From Saussurea involucrata (Eukaryota > Streptophyta > Magnoliopsida > Asterales > Asteraceae), in contig CM066317.1 of assembly GCA_033807775.1 (NCBI GenBank), positions 10,127,870-10,191,869 of the forward strand: a stretch of DNA of 64,000 nucleotides. Direction: 5' to 3'. Position 1 is the stretch's first letter. Each line of letters starts with the position of its first letter. Both the position numbers and the translations under genes were made by a program. This document shows positions 45,941 through 56,894 of this stretch, in pieces. A model generated the notes under the pieces. It was not told the origin of the DNA. It did no database searches and saw only the letters and a program-made list of their open reading frames with translations.

Positions 45941-46184
45941 AGCTCATATGCAGCAGAGCAGTTATCAAGGTTGGCTAAACCATCTTGCCAACCTGGTTCT
46001 TTGTTTAAAATTTGGTTTCTAAAACTTTAAGGAGCACGTTATAAATTAAGCGGATGCACTTCTAATACGTCCAAATTTTTTTCTCTTTTAATTATTGATT
46101 GAGCGGGTGCACAGGATCCCTATAAACTACTAGTAGGTCCGCCCCCGCACAAAGGTCGGTAGAAATTACTGGAATTTAGACGTC
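45941..46184. other. Right flank of the nest
   Basis: Continuous with 13946-14163 once F is removed. It includes GAGCGGGTGCAC and GGTCCGCCCCCGC (46100-46150), resembling an end of a degraded plant repeat. No coding region identified. Confidence 0.35.
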
Positions 46185-46192
46185 ACCAATAC

Positions 46193-46964
46193 TAGGGGTG
46201 AGCAAAACCCGACCGACCCGACCAACCCGACCGACCCGATTGGTCCGAACCCGAAATTAGCCCGAACCCGAATGGCCCGAACCCGACCAACCCGAACCCG
46301 AACATGGTAATCGGGTAAATCGGATCGGGGCGGGTGGGGGATTTTTCAGGCCGAACCCGCCCGAAACCCGAACTATATATATATATATATATTTTTTCTT
46401 AAATATTATTTATATTATATATATATATATGTTGCTGCAGTGTGTGTATATATATATATGTTGTGCAGTGTGTGCAGTGTGTGTATATATATATATATGT
46501 TGTGCAGTGTGAGTGTGTGTGTGTGCAGTGTGTGTATATATATATATATATATGTTGTGCAGTGTGTGCAGTGTGTGTGTATATATATATATGTGTGTGT
46601 GCAGTGTGTGTATATATATATAATTATATATATGTGCAGTGTGTGTATATATATACCTATATATGTATTTACGTGCAGTGTGTGTATATATATATATATG
46701 TGCAGTGTGTGTATATATATATATATGTGCAGTGAGTGTATATATGTGCAGTGAGTGTATATATGTTCAGTGCAGTGACTGAAGTATGCAAACAGTTAGG
46801 ATCGGCCCAACCCGAACCCGAACCCGAAACCCGATCACCACCCGAACCCGACAACCCGATTTAGACTTAGGGCGGGTTTCGGGGCCTCCAACTTCCACCC
46901 GAAACCCGATTAACCCGAAATGAAAAACCCGAACCCGCCCGACCCGCCCGTTTGCTCACCCCTA
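46193..46964. mobile_element. Non-autonomous hAT element with CCCGAACCCG-rich ends
   Basis: The terminal inverted repeats begin TAGGGGTGAGCAAA (46193) and end TTTGCTCACCCCTA (46964). They are flanked by the perfect 8-bp duplication ACCAATAC (46185-46192 and 46965-46972), diagnostic of hAT. The subterminal arms are long runs of CCCGAACCCGA-type words (46205-46370, 46800-46950). The centre is a minisatellite and no transposase is present. Confidence 0.93.
46375..46775. repeat. TATA/GTGCAGTGTG minisatellite inside the hAT element
   Basis: About a dozen variable units of GTGCAGTGTGTGTATATATA. It is open in several frames only because of composition, so no protein is claimed. Confidence 0.9.
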
Positions 46965-47184
46965 ACCAATACACCCATCAAATAGAGTTATGCATAACCC
47001 CTTCACACTAACTTCTCTCAATCTCTCCACATTTTAATTTTTCCATTTTAATTTATAAGTTACACGTAACACCCTTATAATTAGTTATTAAATTTTACTT
47101 TTAATACATAACTTTTTCATATTAATATAAATAATCGTATATAAACTAAAATGCATAAAAATACATTTCTTCTTTTACAAATTA

Positions 47185-48168
47185 GAGCATCCACAACAAA
47201 GATTTCATATGAATTGCAAATGAATTGCAAATGTGTCACGTATAATTTTTATTTTAAAAGTTATGGTGGTTGTGAGTATGATTTCTAAATTAGAATTTGG
47301 TTTTTGGTAACTGCAAATGTCAAATCAGTATTTGTTGCTGATGTGACAGTGAATAGTATGAGAAGTTGTAGGGAATAATTTCTAAATTGAAAATTGTTTT
47401 ATGTCACATCATGTTTTGTGATGTTTTGTAGAGTATGTTTATAAAAAATGTATGAATTATTTTTTTTGTTAATATTAACGAATAATAAAAAAATGCAAAA
47501 TATGATTTATATTAAAATACAATAAAATAATTTTCATATTAAAAAATACAAACTTAACACATAAAAATACATCATTGTTCGTTTAGAAATTTTTGAAGTT
47601 GATGTTCGTACAATCTTCGTTGTGGTTCGCTCATTGTTGTGGGATTCATTTCCATCAACTTCATGATCATTGGAGAAATAATGAGAGCATGTATAATCAT
47701 GCACAACATGATCGTTGAAGATGAACGTCATATTTATATTCGTCAATTTGATGATAGAAACGATGATGTTAATTTTACTATAACTACGCCTCAATTTTCC
47801 CATAGCGTCCTTTCTGAAAACGAAAACTATCTCCAAAATCACATACATGTACGTAATCGGTCAACAAATCATTGTTTACAATCAGATTTGGTTGAAGAAA
47901 TTTGACAAAGATTTAGAGAAGAAGAAAATGACGATTAATTAATGTAATATTTTTACTTTGTATTTTAGTTTAATGTTTTATAAATTAAATATTTTATTTA
48001 TTTAAATAATTATTTTATTTTATTATAATTATTTAATTAATAAAATATTTCGTATTAAATTATAGTAAATAATATTTAATTGTAGTTTTGTTGTTATTTG
48101 ATTAAAATATAGTTTTTTATGATGAAATATCACTTTAAAAAGTAGCTGAATATCATTGTTGTGGAGCA
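47185..48168 (+). mobile_element. PIF/Harbinger-type transposon relic
   Basis: The left end GAGCATCCACAACAAAGAT and the right end ATCATTGTTGTGGAGCA are imperfect inverted repeats typical of plant Harbinger elements. TTA (47182-47184) and TAA (48169-48171) flank the unit, consistent with the TWA target. It contains a transposase C-terminal fragment. The remainder is AT-rich. Confidence 0.8.
47639..47937 (+). pseudogene. Harbinger transposase C-terminal fragment
   Basis: The frame encodes IMRACIIMHNMIVEDER..FDDRNDDVNF, then SDLVEEI, a stop, and QRFREEEND. IMRxCIxxHNMIVEDE is the conserved end of the plant Harbinger (DDE) transposase, where the catalytic fold finishes. The Asp/Asp parts upstream are missing. 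The stop after VEEI and the lack of an N-terminal half make it a pseudogene. Confidence 0.82.
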
Positions 48169-48171
48169 TAA

Positions 48172-48885
48172 TTTCAGGATAATTGCAAAGCTAATGTGGC
48201 ATTGATGTGACACTTATCATATTAAAAATACATAATCATAGCTTAACTAGAATATATTATAAAATGTATTTTTTACGAATTATATCATTATAATCTTATG
48301 TATCGAGATTTTTTACTTGTAAATTTTACACCTTATCTATATTTATCTGTCTATATGTTTTTAAAATTCTATTTACGGTTATTCTTAAATTTTTAAGAGG
48401 TACAAATTTTAATTACAACATGTACAAGTTTAAAAGATTCAAAACCCTTCAACATGCTAATTAAAAATATATAATTACTTTTTATTTAAAATTACAATAT
48501 ATACCCTTATATTAGTTATTTAATTTATTTTCTGGTTTACGGTTTTTTCATTTTACACTATTATCATATTGGGTCATGTTCAGGGGAAAACTCAAATAAA
48601 CGGAAAACAAAATAACACTCTGATAGCCTTACATATGAACGGTATGCACTTGTGCATATAGATAATTTTTAACATGCACACGTGCATATGCACAAATTCA
48701 TAATGCACAAGTACATAAAAACCAAAAAAAACAACTTAATTTACCTGTATGCACAAATGTATATCTACTACTAGAAAAACTCAAATTTCCGACGAAAATT
48801 ACCGACGGATACAAACCGTCGTCCAGATTAAGAGTTAACAAGATGTTCCTTAATTTTCCATTTATGAGGGTTTTCCTTAAACCTC
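48172..48885. other. AT-rich intergenic DNA with a CACTA-like end and palindromes
   Basis: No gene. CTACTAGAAAAAC followed by CCGACGAAAATTACCGACGG (48771-48812) resembles a CACTA terminus with subterminal repeats. ATGCACACGTGCATATGCAC-type palindromes lie at about 48634-48700. Confidence 0.45.
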
Positions 48886-48889
48886 CCTT

Positions 48890-49437
48890 TTATCATATTA
48901 ATATACATAATTATATATAAACTAAAATACATTAAAAAATATGTTTATTTTTTCATAAATTACACTATTATAATCGTCATCAAAACCTTCAAAATTAGCT
49001 AAATTTATGAGTTTGAAGACCTCACTATCGAACAAATTTTTTTCAAAACAATTTGACCGATTGACCATATTGATCGACTTTGAATTTATATGCAGTTTAA
49101 AAACACATAAAACCATAAAATTGACATTGTGTGATAACAATAAAACTGAAAAGGAAACAAAATTATTTCTCTTTGCATTTTCATACATTAAAAATATGTT
49201 TTCTTTTCACAAATTATACCATTATAATTGTATAATCAAACTTTTAAAATGAGCTCAATTTATGGGTTCGAAGACCCCACTATCGATAGAATTCTTTTAA
49301 AAAAATTGACTGATTGGCCATATAGACCTTGAATTTATATGCGATTTAAAAATACATAAAGTCATAAAAATGACACCGCGTAATGGGCAATAAAATTGAA
49401 CATGAAATAAGATTATTTTCTTTCAAATTCTCAGGTT
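48890..49437. repeat. Two tandem copies of a roughly 260-bp AT-rich repeat
   Basis: Units start near 48928 and 49187. In order each has ATTAAAAATATGTTT, ACAAATTATACCATTATAAT, GAAGACCCCACTATCGA, GACCATAT..GAATTTATATGC and AAAACACATAAA. Partial copies lie at about 55710-55800, 55915-56010 and 56330-56425, the last joined to the truncated protease paralogue. Confidence 0.7.
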
Positions 49438-49696
49438 TAGATTTGAAATGGTATGCGCCTCATTGTGCGTGAATACGTATCTAGTAAGGGATTAAAATTA
49501 AATTTAATAATTAATTACAAGGTATTAAGTTTAAGTTATAAAATAAATTGGGAAATTTTGAAGGTGGAGATATTGTAGGAAGTGGGTGTGAAACGTTCTA
49601 TGTTAGACCCACAAAACAATGCCATCCAATCCTTAATTATATCGGATCTTTAGGGGTTTGCATGGTTGGATCTGTTGGTCAAATGAACCCCGAGGT
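49438..49696. other. Upstream region of the protease gene
   Basis: No gene. GTATGCGCCTCATTGTGCG..ATAC followed by CTAGT at about 49479-49483 could be a Helitron-like 3' end, but this is weak. Confidence 0.3.
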
Positions 49697-49738
49697 CCCC
49701 TCTCATCCACTCAATCTGCAAGTGTAGGCTATATAAAT
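49697..49738 (+). promoter_or_regulatory. Core promoter of the protease-like gene
   Basis: A TATA box TATATAAAT lies at 49730-49738, about 75 bp before the ATG at 49814. Just upstream, CTCTCATCCACTCAATCT then AAGTGTA is shared with the inverted paralogue (56866-56894, minus), so it is conserved promoter sequence. Confidence 0.75.
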
Positions 49739-49813
49739 TAAGGCAATCAGCAGGTTCCCAACATCAAGCATCGATTGATCATCAATCATATCTTAATTCT
49801 AATTATATAAGAA

Positions 49814-51095
49814 ATGGAAATGAAGAGGGTGGTTTTGTTTTCACTTGCCTTGGTTTTGGTTTTGGGGTTTGCGCAGAGCCTAGATTTCACTGAGGCGGAT
49901 TTAAAATCGGATGAGTCGAGGATGGCGTTGTATGACAAGTGGAGGGCGGAGTACAAGAAGCCGGAACCAAGCGCTGGGGAGAAACGAAAGCGGTTCAAAG
50001 CCTTTTTGATGAACCTGGAACGTATTGAAGCGACAAACAAGCAGAATTTGCCTTACAAGTTGAAGTTGAACAAGTTTGCTGATTTGACTAACGAGGAGTT
50101 TAGGCTGACGTATAGTGGTACCCACAGTAGGCATGGCAGGAGTATGAGCCAAGCACCAGGACCAGGAAACAACGCCGCCGATAAGGGGAAAATCGATGCC
50201 CCTCCTGCGGTTGATTGGAGAACCCAGAACGCAGTTACCCCTGTCAGGGATCAAGGCGAATGTGGTAAGTATATATAGTAGTAATTCTCGTGTTCTTTTA
50301 AATTAATTAATTCTTTTTAATAATTCATGATGATTTTGTGCGTTCTCGTGATCTTTTAAATTAAATAATTCCTTTCTTTTAATTCTTAAAATATATAGCA
50401 TGTGACTGGGCGTTTGCGACATTGGCTACGATCGAATCTGCAAACGCAATCAAAACCAAACAGCTAGTAGCACTATCGCCACAAGAACTTGTAGACTGTG
50501 ACCGTGAACTGAACAAGGGATGTGACGGAGGGGTGTTGGACCATGCATTCACATACGTCAAGAGGAATGGAGGTGTAGTTGCAGAGGAGACCTACCCTTA
50601 CACAATGCAAAGTGGAACTTGCAGCAAGGATAAGGTACATTAATATTATTATTTTTCTACCATAAATTAACATTAATTCATTCTCCACAACCAACTACTA
50701 ACATTCATTCATTTTCTTAGCTTGCTAATAAAGCGGTACAGATCGATGGATATAAGGATGTCCGTATGGAGAACGAGGCGGCTCTAATGAAAGCAGTTGC
50801 AAAACAACCTGTAGCGGTTTGCGTTGATACTCCTTTGGATTTCCAGTTATATGGAGAGGGAATTTTCACCGGAGAATGTGGAAAGAAATTGAGCCATGGG
50901 CTAGCAGTGGTCGGATATGATGAGGGACAGAAGTTCTGGATATTGAAGAACTCGTGGGGAGAAGATTGGGGAGAGGGTGGATACATCCGATTACAAAAAG
51001 ACGCTCCTTATCCCGGGGGGATGTGTGGCATCACAATGGAGGCTTCTTACCCACTCATCAGCGATGGTGGTCAAGCACCCAAGGAAGAATTCTAG
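49814..51095 (+). CDS. Papain-family (C1A) vignain-like protein with Asp at the catalytic Cys position
   Basis: Exons 49814-50264, 50399-50634 and 50721-51095 (GT-AG introns) give 353 residues, the normal C1A length. Residues 1-22 are a signal peptide. The I29 prodomain carries an ERFNIN-type helix (KRKRFKAFLMNLERIEATN) and LKLNKFADLTNEEF. Mature-domain marks: Gln147 in DQGEC, ELVDCD, GCDGG, His288 (LSHGLAVVGY) and Asn306 (KNSWG). Where the family has GSCWAF this reads ACDWAF: Asp153 replaces the catalytic Cys, with a Cys one place earlier. The C terminus APKEEF aligns with the KDEL tail of vignain-type proteases, with KDEL altered to KEEF. It would enter the secretory path. With no nucleophile it is probably not a protease. 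The reading frame and splice sites are intact, so a constrained pseudoenzyme or a young pseudogene are both possible. Confidence 0.88.
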
Positions 51096-51927
51096 AATTC
51101 TAGAATATATATTATCATCAACTCAACTCTCAACTCAAGTCATCCAATAATATTCCAACTCCATACACTATTAAACAAAGAAATTTTCTAGCGGATTTGA
51201 CTGCAGAAAAAGACTCATCGGAAAACACAATTTTCGACGGATTATCCGAGAGATTAATCGTTTCCATTGGAATCCGGTTGCCTTTTATCCGCACCAATTT
51301 TTAATTTCAGTTTTTTAATTTTCTTAGCTTAATAAATTATTTCAGTGATTAAAATGTCATAAAATTCTATTATATGAATAAAGAACTATGTTGACAATTC
51401 TTGCGGATCATTAGTTACCTATTCGGAGTTCCATATATATTTAATTGGTGTGTTGCACGAACGAGCTACTTGTAGCTACACGAGATGCTTTCAGTGTTAT
51501 GACAACGTACCCTATTTAATTTGTTGGCGTAAAATAGTTTTTTGCTATCATTCTCTCTCCTCTTATAATCGTCTCTATGTAAAGAAAAAAACTGATAACA
51601 AAGTTGACAAATTAACCGTCAAATTGTCCGAATGTTTTGAACAAATCAAAAAATTTAACAAAGTTAAAACTGAGTTTGAAGATCTGAAAGTTGTTTGCAA
51701 GTTTCTAAATTAATAAAGAAAACGTCTTTGGTCTTGAAAAAGAAAAATCCACCATAATGAATTAAAATTTAGCATCTATGAATCGTAGAAATGTCTTGGA
51801 TTATTAAATGGCCATGGATTACGTTTTTTTTCTTCATCAAAAGACTCGGACAAAATGATAACAAACTTCTCTTACTATGAAATGACATTTTCTGCTAATA
51901 AATCCTCAAAGATTGATAAAGAGAAGA
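51096..51927. other. 3' flank of the protease gene with retroelement scraps
   Basis: 3'-UTR-like DNA to about 51170. Then comes a stretch with CGGATTTGACTG and CGACGGATTATCCG words (possible DNA-transposon subterminal repeat). At 51561-51713 a 50-codon Lys-rich coiled-coil frame resembles a scrap of copia-type Gag. None is a gene I can support. Confidence 0.4.
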
Positions 51928-53182
51928 AGGATATGTGTGTGTAATTAGGGTTGAGGTAATCATTGCAATGTAGACATCAAAGGTGTAGTGTGTGTAAACT
52001 AGATAGAGAACCATTCTCTCTCTAGGTAGTCTATTCATATGAATAATACACCACATTTCTCTCTATATCTCATCTTATTACTCTATCTATCAAATACTTG
52101 AATTGTTGCTTGTTTGAATGGGACTTACAAGTTGGATCCCTCTTATATTTAGTTTGTCACATACTTATAACAACTGTCAAAGCTTAAAAGAGCTCAAGTT
52201 TATCAAGATATTCAGAAGGTCGGTGTTGGAATTCAGTCTTTGATTGGATTAGATTAGACGTACGAGCATGTGTGACATCATTCTCATCATTAGTTTGTTA
52301 CTCTTGAGTGCTCATAATCATTCAACTATTTTTGAAGATTGATGTTCTGGATTCTCATCATTCAGTGTTTTGAAGTATTTTGGAGATGAGCATTATTCTA
52401 CGGTTGGTGAACAATGTTAATTGTTTGGTTCTTCTAATCCCTACCTTGTAGTGTGCGCTTCATTATGTTTCCTCCTTCGAGCAAATCCGAACCAAGCTCT
52501 TAAGCCGAATTCTTATTCAAGTCGCGGTTTATCGACGAATTTGGTGTTATAAACTGAGATTGCACTTTGGTTTGTCACACAACAACTCGCTCGTTATCTT
52601 TCTTGTGAGCTTATCGGTACGAGCTAGAGTTTCAACATTTATAAAGATATTTTTCATGCACTCGGTCGAGGTTATGGTGCACATCGAATCTGGTTTTTCA
52701 AAGTTGAAATATAAAGAATAAGAACTTATTTCAAGGGGAGCCTAGACTACATTTGAAGAATTGCATCACTATGGTTTTCTAAAGAAATCAAGGGGGAGAA
52801 GAACTGAAGATTTTAAGATCTTTCGAGAAGGGTGATTCATTTACAAAACTATAGGGGGAGATTGTTAGGACACAAAATGTCCTAATTATATGATAGTTTT
52901 GTAAAAGTTAATAATTGTAATATGGGCTTGAGTATAGGAATTATGGGCTTGGGCTTAAAGGTGTAACATGTAGGTATATATAGGATATGTGTGTATAATT
53001 AGGGTTGAGGTAATCATTGCAATGTAGACATCCAAGGTGTAGTGTGTGTAAACTAGAGAGAGAACCATTCTCTCTCTAGGTAGTCTCTTCATATGAATAA
53101 TACACCACATTTCTCTCTATATCTCATCTTATTACTTTATCTATCAAATACTTGAATTGTTGCTTGTTTGAATAGACTTACA
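51928..53182 (+). mobile_element. Element G: short non-autonomous LTR element related to F
   Basis: The truncated 5' LTR (51928-52129) and full 3' LTR (52863-53182, TGTTAGGACAC to GACTTACA) share about 200 bp of near identity. The interior (52130-52862) is non-coding and matches the F interior inverted. The polypurine tract ATAGGGGGAGAT is at 52851-52862. AGTTGGATCC follows both LTRs where F has its primer site, so the right LTR was probably followed by another interior, another LTR tandem remnant. Confidence 0.82.
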
Positions 53183-53389
53183 AGTTGGATCCACATCTTA
53201 TCCAACTCAAAAGGATTAGGTTAAAAAGAATAGGATTCCTGTCATCCCGAAAAATATGTTATTTATAGAGAGACAAATCAAAAAATAATCATTGGACCTA
53301 AACCATTTGTCGTCAACCACACACTTCCTCTTAAAATAACTTCTTTGTTTCCTCAAAAGAATTTTCAAAGTTTTCAAATATCATTAATG
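53183..53389. other. Spacer, nothing identified
   Basis: AT-rich DNA between element G and the next dispersed repeat. Confidence 0.3.
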
Positions 53390-53690
53390 AACGAAATACT
53401 TTTACTTACAACATTTTTCCTGGGAAATCAGTCGCTAAAGGTTGATTCATCACAAAACCGTCATATAAATTGGTTGGTAAATTTTTAGTGGGTAATGCAA
53501 ATCTGTGACATATTACCCAGGGATTCTCTAAGTGATTCATGAGTATTTTCTCGGAAAACATTCTACCGAACAATTGATATTTATTGGGTGATTCTTGGGT
53601 AATCACCAACGGAAATTCTCGTGAGTAAATTTTGTGGGTAAAAGTCATTTGTTTTGTAGTATATCTTTTTCTTCCACGAAATGCTATAAA
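53390..53690 (-). repeat. Dispersed repeat (copy 2), inverted relative of 13720-13945
   Basis: It shares GGGTGATTCTTGGGTAATCACC, TTACCCAGGGATTCTCTAAGTGATTC and GGTAAATTTTTAGTGGGTAA phrases with copy 1 on the other strand, though diverged. Confidence 0.5.
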
Positions 53691-54824
53691 TATGTAAAAC
53701 ATTTTATTGTGCAAAAATTGTCCCAAAAACAAAATAAATATATTCTATAAGTTAATGCTCTTCCAAAAGAACCCATCAACACATGGGTACCAAAGATACA
53801 AGTTTCTTATCATAGCAGGACCAATTCATGCTTCAAACTTTAAAAAAATTAAACTATTGGTTTCACCCAACTAGATGACTTTGTGTCAAAAAATTTGTAT
53901 TCACTAAAGTTTGTGTTCACTTTCAAAAATCAAACTATTGGTTTCACCCAACACAGCTGTTGCCTATGCTTCGCGGATGCAAAGAAAACTCCTTGATTCG
54001 TGATTGAAACTTTATGCCACGGTTTTGCGGGCACGAAGATTTCTTCACGGTCACGAAGTACTACTCATGAAACAAGAACATTTTTTTTTCCGATGCACTT
54101 TCACTGCCGTGAAAGATTCTTCATGACCATGAAAGTCATTTGGACTATTTTATTTTTGGGTTTTTCCTTGGGCTTTTTGACTTACCTATTTAAACCTCTT
54201 TTAGGTTGTTTATTTTCCTATGCGCTTTCTTGAGAGATACATATTATTACCATTGGAGAAAGACTCGTGTGCTTCAAGCTAATGCCATTGGAATCCCACT
54301 CATAATCGGTTTTTCATACCTTATCGAGTATCTTTTTCCTTATCCCCTTAGTTTATTTAATGAATCCTTGTTTTGTTCAAATATTATCATTGATTTAATC
54401 GTTCTTGAATTTTATCATCAACTCTTCTATATTCTTATTTTTTTCATAAAGTTTTAATTTCTCTACACCTCTCTATTGTTTCTTTCACTGCGTTTTTACT
54501 TACTATCCCCTTTAGTTTATTGCACTTGATTCATTTCTCCAACCTTTTAAATTTATGCACTTTAATTTCTGCACCTATTAGGTTAGATTAATCAATTTTC
54601 TACGCTTGTCTGATTTAGTGCACTTAGTGATTCATTGTTTGTGTTTGATTTTTGTTAATGTTGATTGTTATTAGATTGCACCTAATGAAGTTATCTTGCT
54701 AGTCTACGTTTACTTTTATCTTTAATTTTTTTGAATCTAATCAAATAAGTTATTGTTTGGTGTTGATTCTATATTTCATTTTATTGGGTGATCTAAATAA
54801 ATAAGTTGTTGCTTGGTCTCTGTG
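53691..54824. other. Probable old LTR or leader DNA, no gene
   Basis: At 53960-54150 CGCGGGCACGAAGA, CACGGTCACGAAGTA and GCCGTGAAAGATTCTTC words repeat. They are followed by a TATTTAAACC TATA-like site at about 54187. This is the layout of a retroelement LTR, but no pair or ends were found. Confidence 0.35.
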
Positions 54825-55062
54825 ATCCCAGAACAAGTAATCAATCAATTTAAACATTAAAAGAAGCCATCTCTATATTCAATATTGATCAAGTAGCACA
54901 CAATGGTGAATGCAATGCAAATGCTAGTGTGTGTGGCTACTATGTGGAAGATGACCTAATTTCCTAAAGAGGAAATTAGCAAACAATATATACCTATGAC
55001 AAATATTGAACATTGACACATTTGGTCCCTCTACTTAGTACAATCATAATTAAGCACTAACA
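54825..55062 (-). repeat. Element H 3' LTR, start uncertain
   Basis: It ends CACTAACA directly before the polypurine complement ATCTCCCCCTTTG (55063-55075). Repeated TGGTGAATGCAATGCAA and ATTTCC words lie inside. The left boundary is a guess. Confidence 0.5.
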
Positions 55063-55097
55063 ATCTCCCCCTTTGTACCAATGTAGAGGCAAAAGAT

Positions 55098-55680
55098 TTA
55101 GACATCTACCAGGGCCAAATACTTCTTTCGAATACCAAGGATGATCTCGAACCTCCGCAAAGAATTTCGGTATTCCTTCCGGTAGGTAATGGCTTCAATC
55201 ACTTGGTTGATCATATCCCTTTCTTTATCTGTGAGCTTCACCTTTCCACTTTCATCCAGACGAAGCTTGCTCTCCAGGTGAACCAAAATAATCTTGAATG
55301 TACCATCACTGAACTTGTTTACTTCAATGACTCTCATGAATCTCTTCTTTGAGTCAGAATCAAAGTAGACAACTCCGAGATCAGGCTTCTTTAGAACTGT
55401 GTAAGCAGGGATAACTTGGATATCAGGCAGTCGTTGGTTTGGTCGTCTCAGATTTACGTTTTATTGGTGAGCCTCAAGAGCCATCTAAAAGTCGGTAAGA
55501 TAGGTGAACTTTAGAATGTTCTGCATGAATCTTTTAACACTTTGATATGCGGCAGACAATTCTACTTTCTTCTCCGGGAGGGAAACAAGGGTACTGTAGA
55601 GGCTTAGGAAATCATCCAGTTTCAGACTCTTGAAATCGGCCTCGGAGAAAACATGTTCAGTACCATCAGATATCAAGACA
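55098..55680 (-). pseudogene. Element H accessory or C-terminal retroelement ORF fragment
   Basis: Two minus-strand pieces: 55676-55485 (EHVFSEADFKSLKLDDFLSLY..YQSVKRFMQNI) and 55337-55098 (EVNKFSDGTFKIILVHLESKL..RDMINQVIEAITYRKEYRNSLRRFEIILGI). A stop before MALEAHQ and another just after it break the frame. The KFSDGT..L..I..YR..RSLRRFE pattern recalls a C-terminal extension seen in some Asteraceae copia-type elements. The position, next to a polypurine tract and LTR end, supports this. The element is truncated at about 55685. Confidence 0.55.
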
Positions 55681-55682
55681 GT

Positions 55683-56425
55683 GAATTCAGGATAAACTAA
55701 AACGCATTAAAACTAAATTTCTTTTTATACAAATTATACATACCATTGTAATCGTCTCATTAATACGTTCGAAATAAGCCCAGTATTGAATATATTTGAA
55801 TTTAATCATATTATTAAATATCATGAACATATACAAATTAAATGGTTTTATATTCCTTACATTTTCATTTTTCATTTTTCATTTTACGCCCTTATCATAT
55901 TAAAATTACATTATAATAAATGCGTTTTTTAGAAATTATACCATTATAATCTTTTCGTCAATAATTCAAAATAAGTTTACTATTGAATATTTTTTTAACT
56001 TCATAAAATTATAAAAAATACTATTAATATGTATCGAGATTTTTCTAGAATGATGTATCGAGATTTTGTTAAACTTGTAAAATTTTATATCCTTATCTAT
56101 ACTTCTTTAAACAAAATTATATTTACGGTTATTGTTGAATTTTTAAGAGACACAAATTTCAATTACACCATGTTCAACCTAATAATTAAAAATATAATTA
56201 TTTTTTATTTTTTAATTACACTTAATACTCTTACAACTAGTTATTTAATTTATTTTATACATCTTTTTTTTGTATTTTTCATTTTACACCATTATCATAT
56301 TAACATTCATAATGGTATATAAACTAAAATACATTAAAAATATGTTTTTTTTCACAAATTATACCATTATAGTTGTCTAATCAAAACCTTCAAAACGAAC
56401 TCAGTTTATACATTTGAAGACCCCA
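55683..56425. repeat. AT-rich region of partial 260-bp repeats
   Basis: Contains several truncated copies of ACAAATTATACCATTATAATCG-type units. The last ends GAAGACCCCACTAT and is joined at 56425 to the truncated protease paralogue. Confidence 0.55.
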
Positions 56426-56758
56426 CTATGGATGATCTAGCTTGGCGCCAGTATACAACTGTACAGCCTCTTCCAATGTCAAATCAGACATCATGTTCAA
56501 CTCCATAAGGTATGGCTTCTTCGCCTTGTTATGCTCATCAACACGTTTCACGTTGTCCATGAAAATAACAAACCGTTTCTGCTTCTCATCATCGCTTGTC
56601 TCTGGCTTTTCGTGGTGTGCCCTCCACCTCTCGTACATCGCCCACTTGGCCTCATCGGATTTCAGATCCTCTTCACTGTATTCAAACCTCGCGCTCTGCA
56701 CCAACCCTAAAACCAAAACCAAAACAACTGAAAACAAAACCAACCTCGTCATTTTCAT
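56426..56758 (-). CDS. Truncated vignain-like paralogue: signal peptide plus I29 prodomain only
   Basis: 110 intact codons. Residues 1-22 are a hydrophobic signal peptide (VLFSVVLVLVLGLVQS). The I29 inhibitor prodomain follows, with an ERFNIN-like helix (EKQKRFVIFMDNVKRVDEHN) and LNMMSDLTLEE. It ends LYTGAKLDHP at the point where the mature protease should begin. Start, length to this point and promoter sequence parallel the gene at 49814. The break coincides with a 260-bp repeat. It is most simply a truncated duplicate, but the clean frame allows a secreted prodomain-only inhibitor. No expression evidence is available. Confidence 0.65.
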   Translation of the reverse strand: MKMTRLVLFSVVLVLVLGLVQSARFEYSEEDLKSDEAKWAMYERWRAHHEKPETSDDEKQKRFVIFMDNVKRVDEHNKAKKPYLMELNMMSDLTLEEAVQLYTGAKLDHP

Positions 56759-56843
56759 TTCGATCTTTCAATCTCTCCCAAGATATATGATATGATTGAT
56801 ATGTCGATGGATGGATGATTGAAGTTGGAAACTGTGCTTGAAT

Positions 56844-56894
56844 GCTTTATACACAACTAATTAGTTACACTTAAGAGATTGAGTGGATGAGAGG
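56844..56894 (-). promoter_or_regulatory. Promoter-like sequence of the truncated paralogue
   Basis: On the minus strand CTCTCATCCACTCAATCT, AAGTGTA and then TGTATAAAGC (56844-56853) precede the ATG at 56758 by about 86 bp, mirroring the order in the intact gene. Confidence 0.6.

Noticed and set aside
46440..46754. Open frames of about 100 codons rich in Cys, Val, Tyr and Ile
   Set aside because: They are translations of a TATA/GTGCAG minisatellite and are open in more than one frame, so they reflect composition only.
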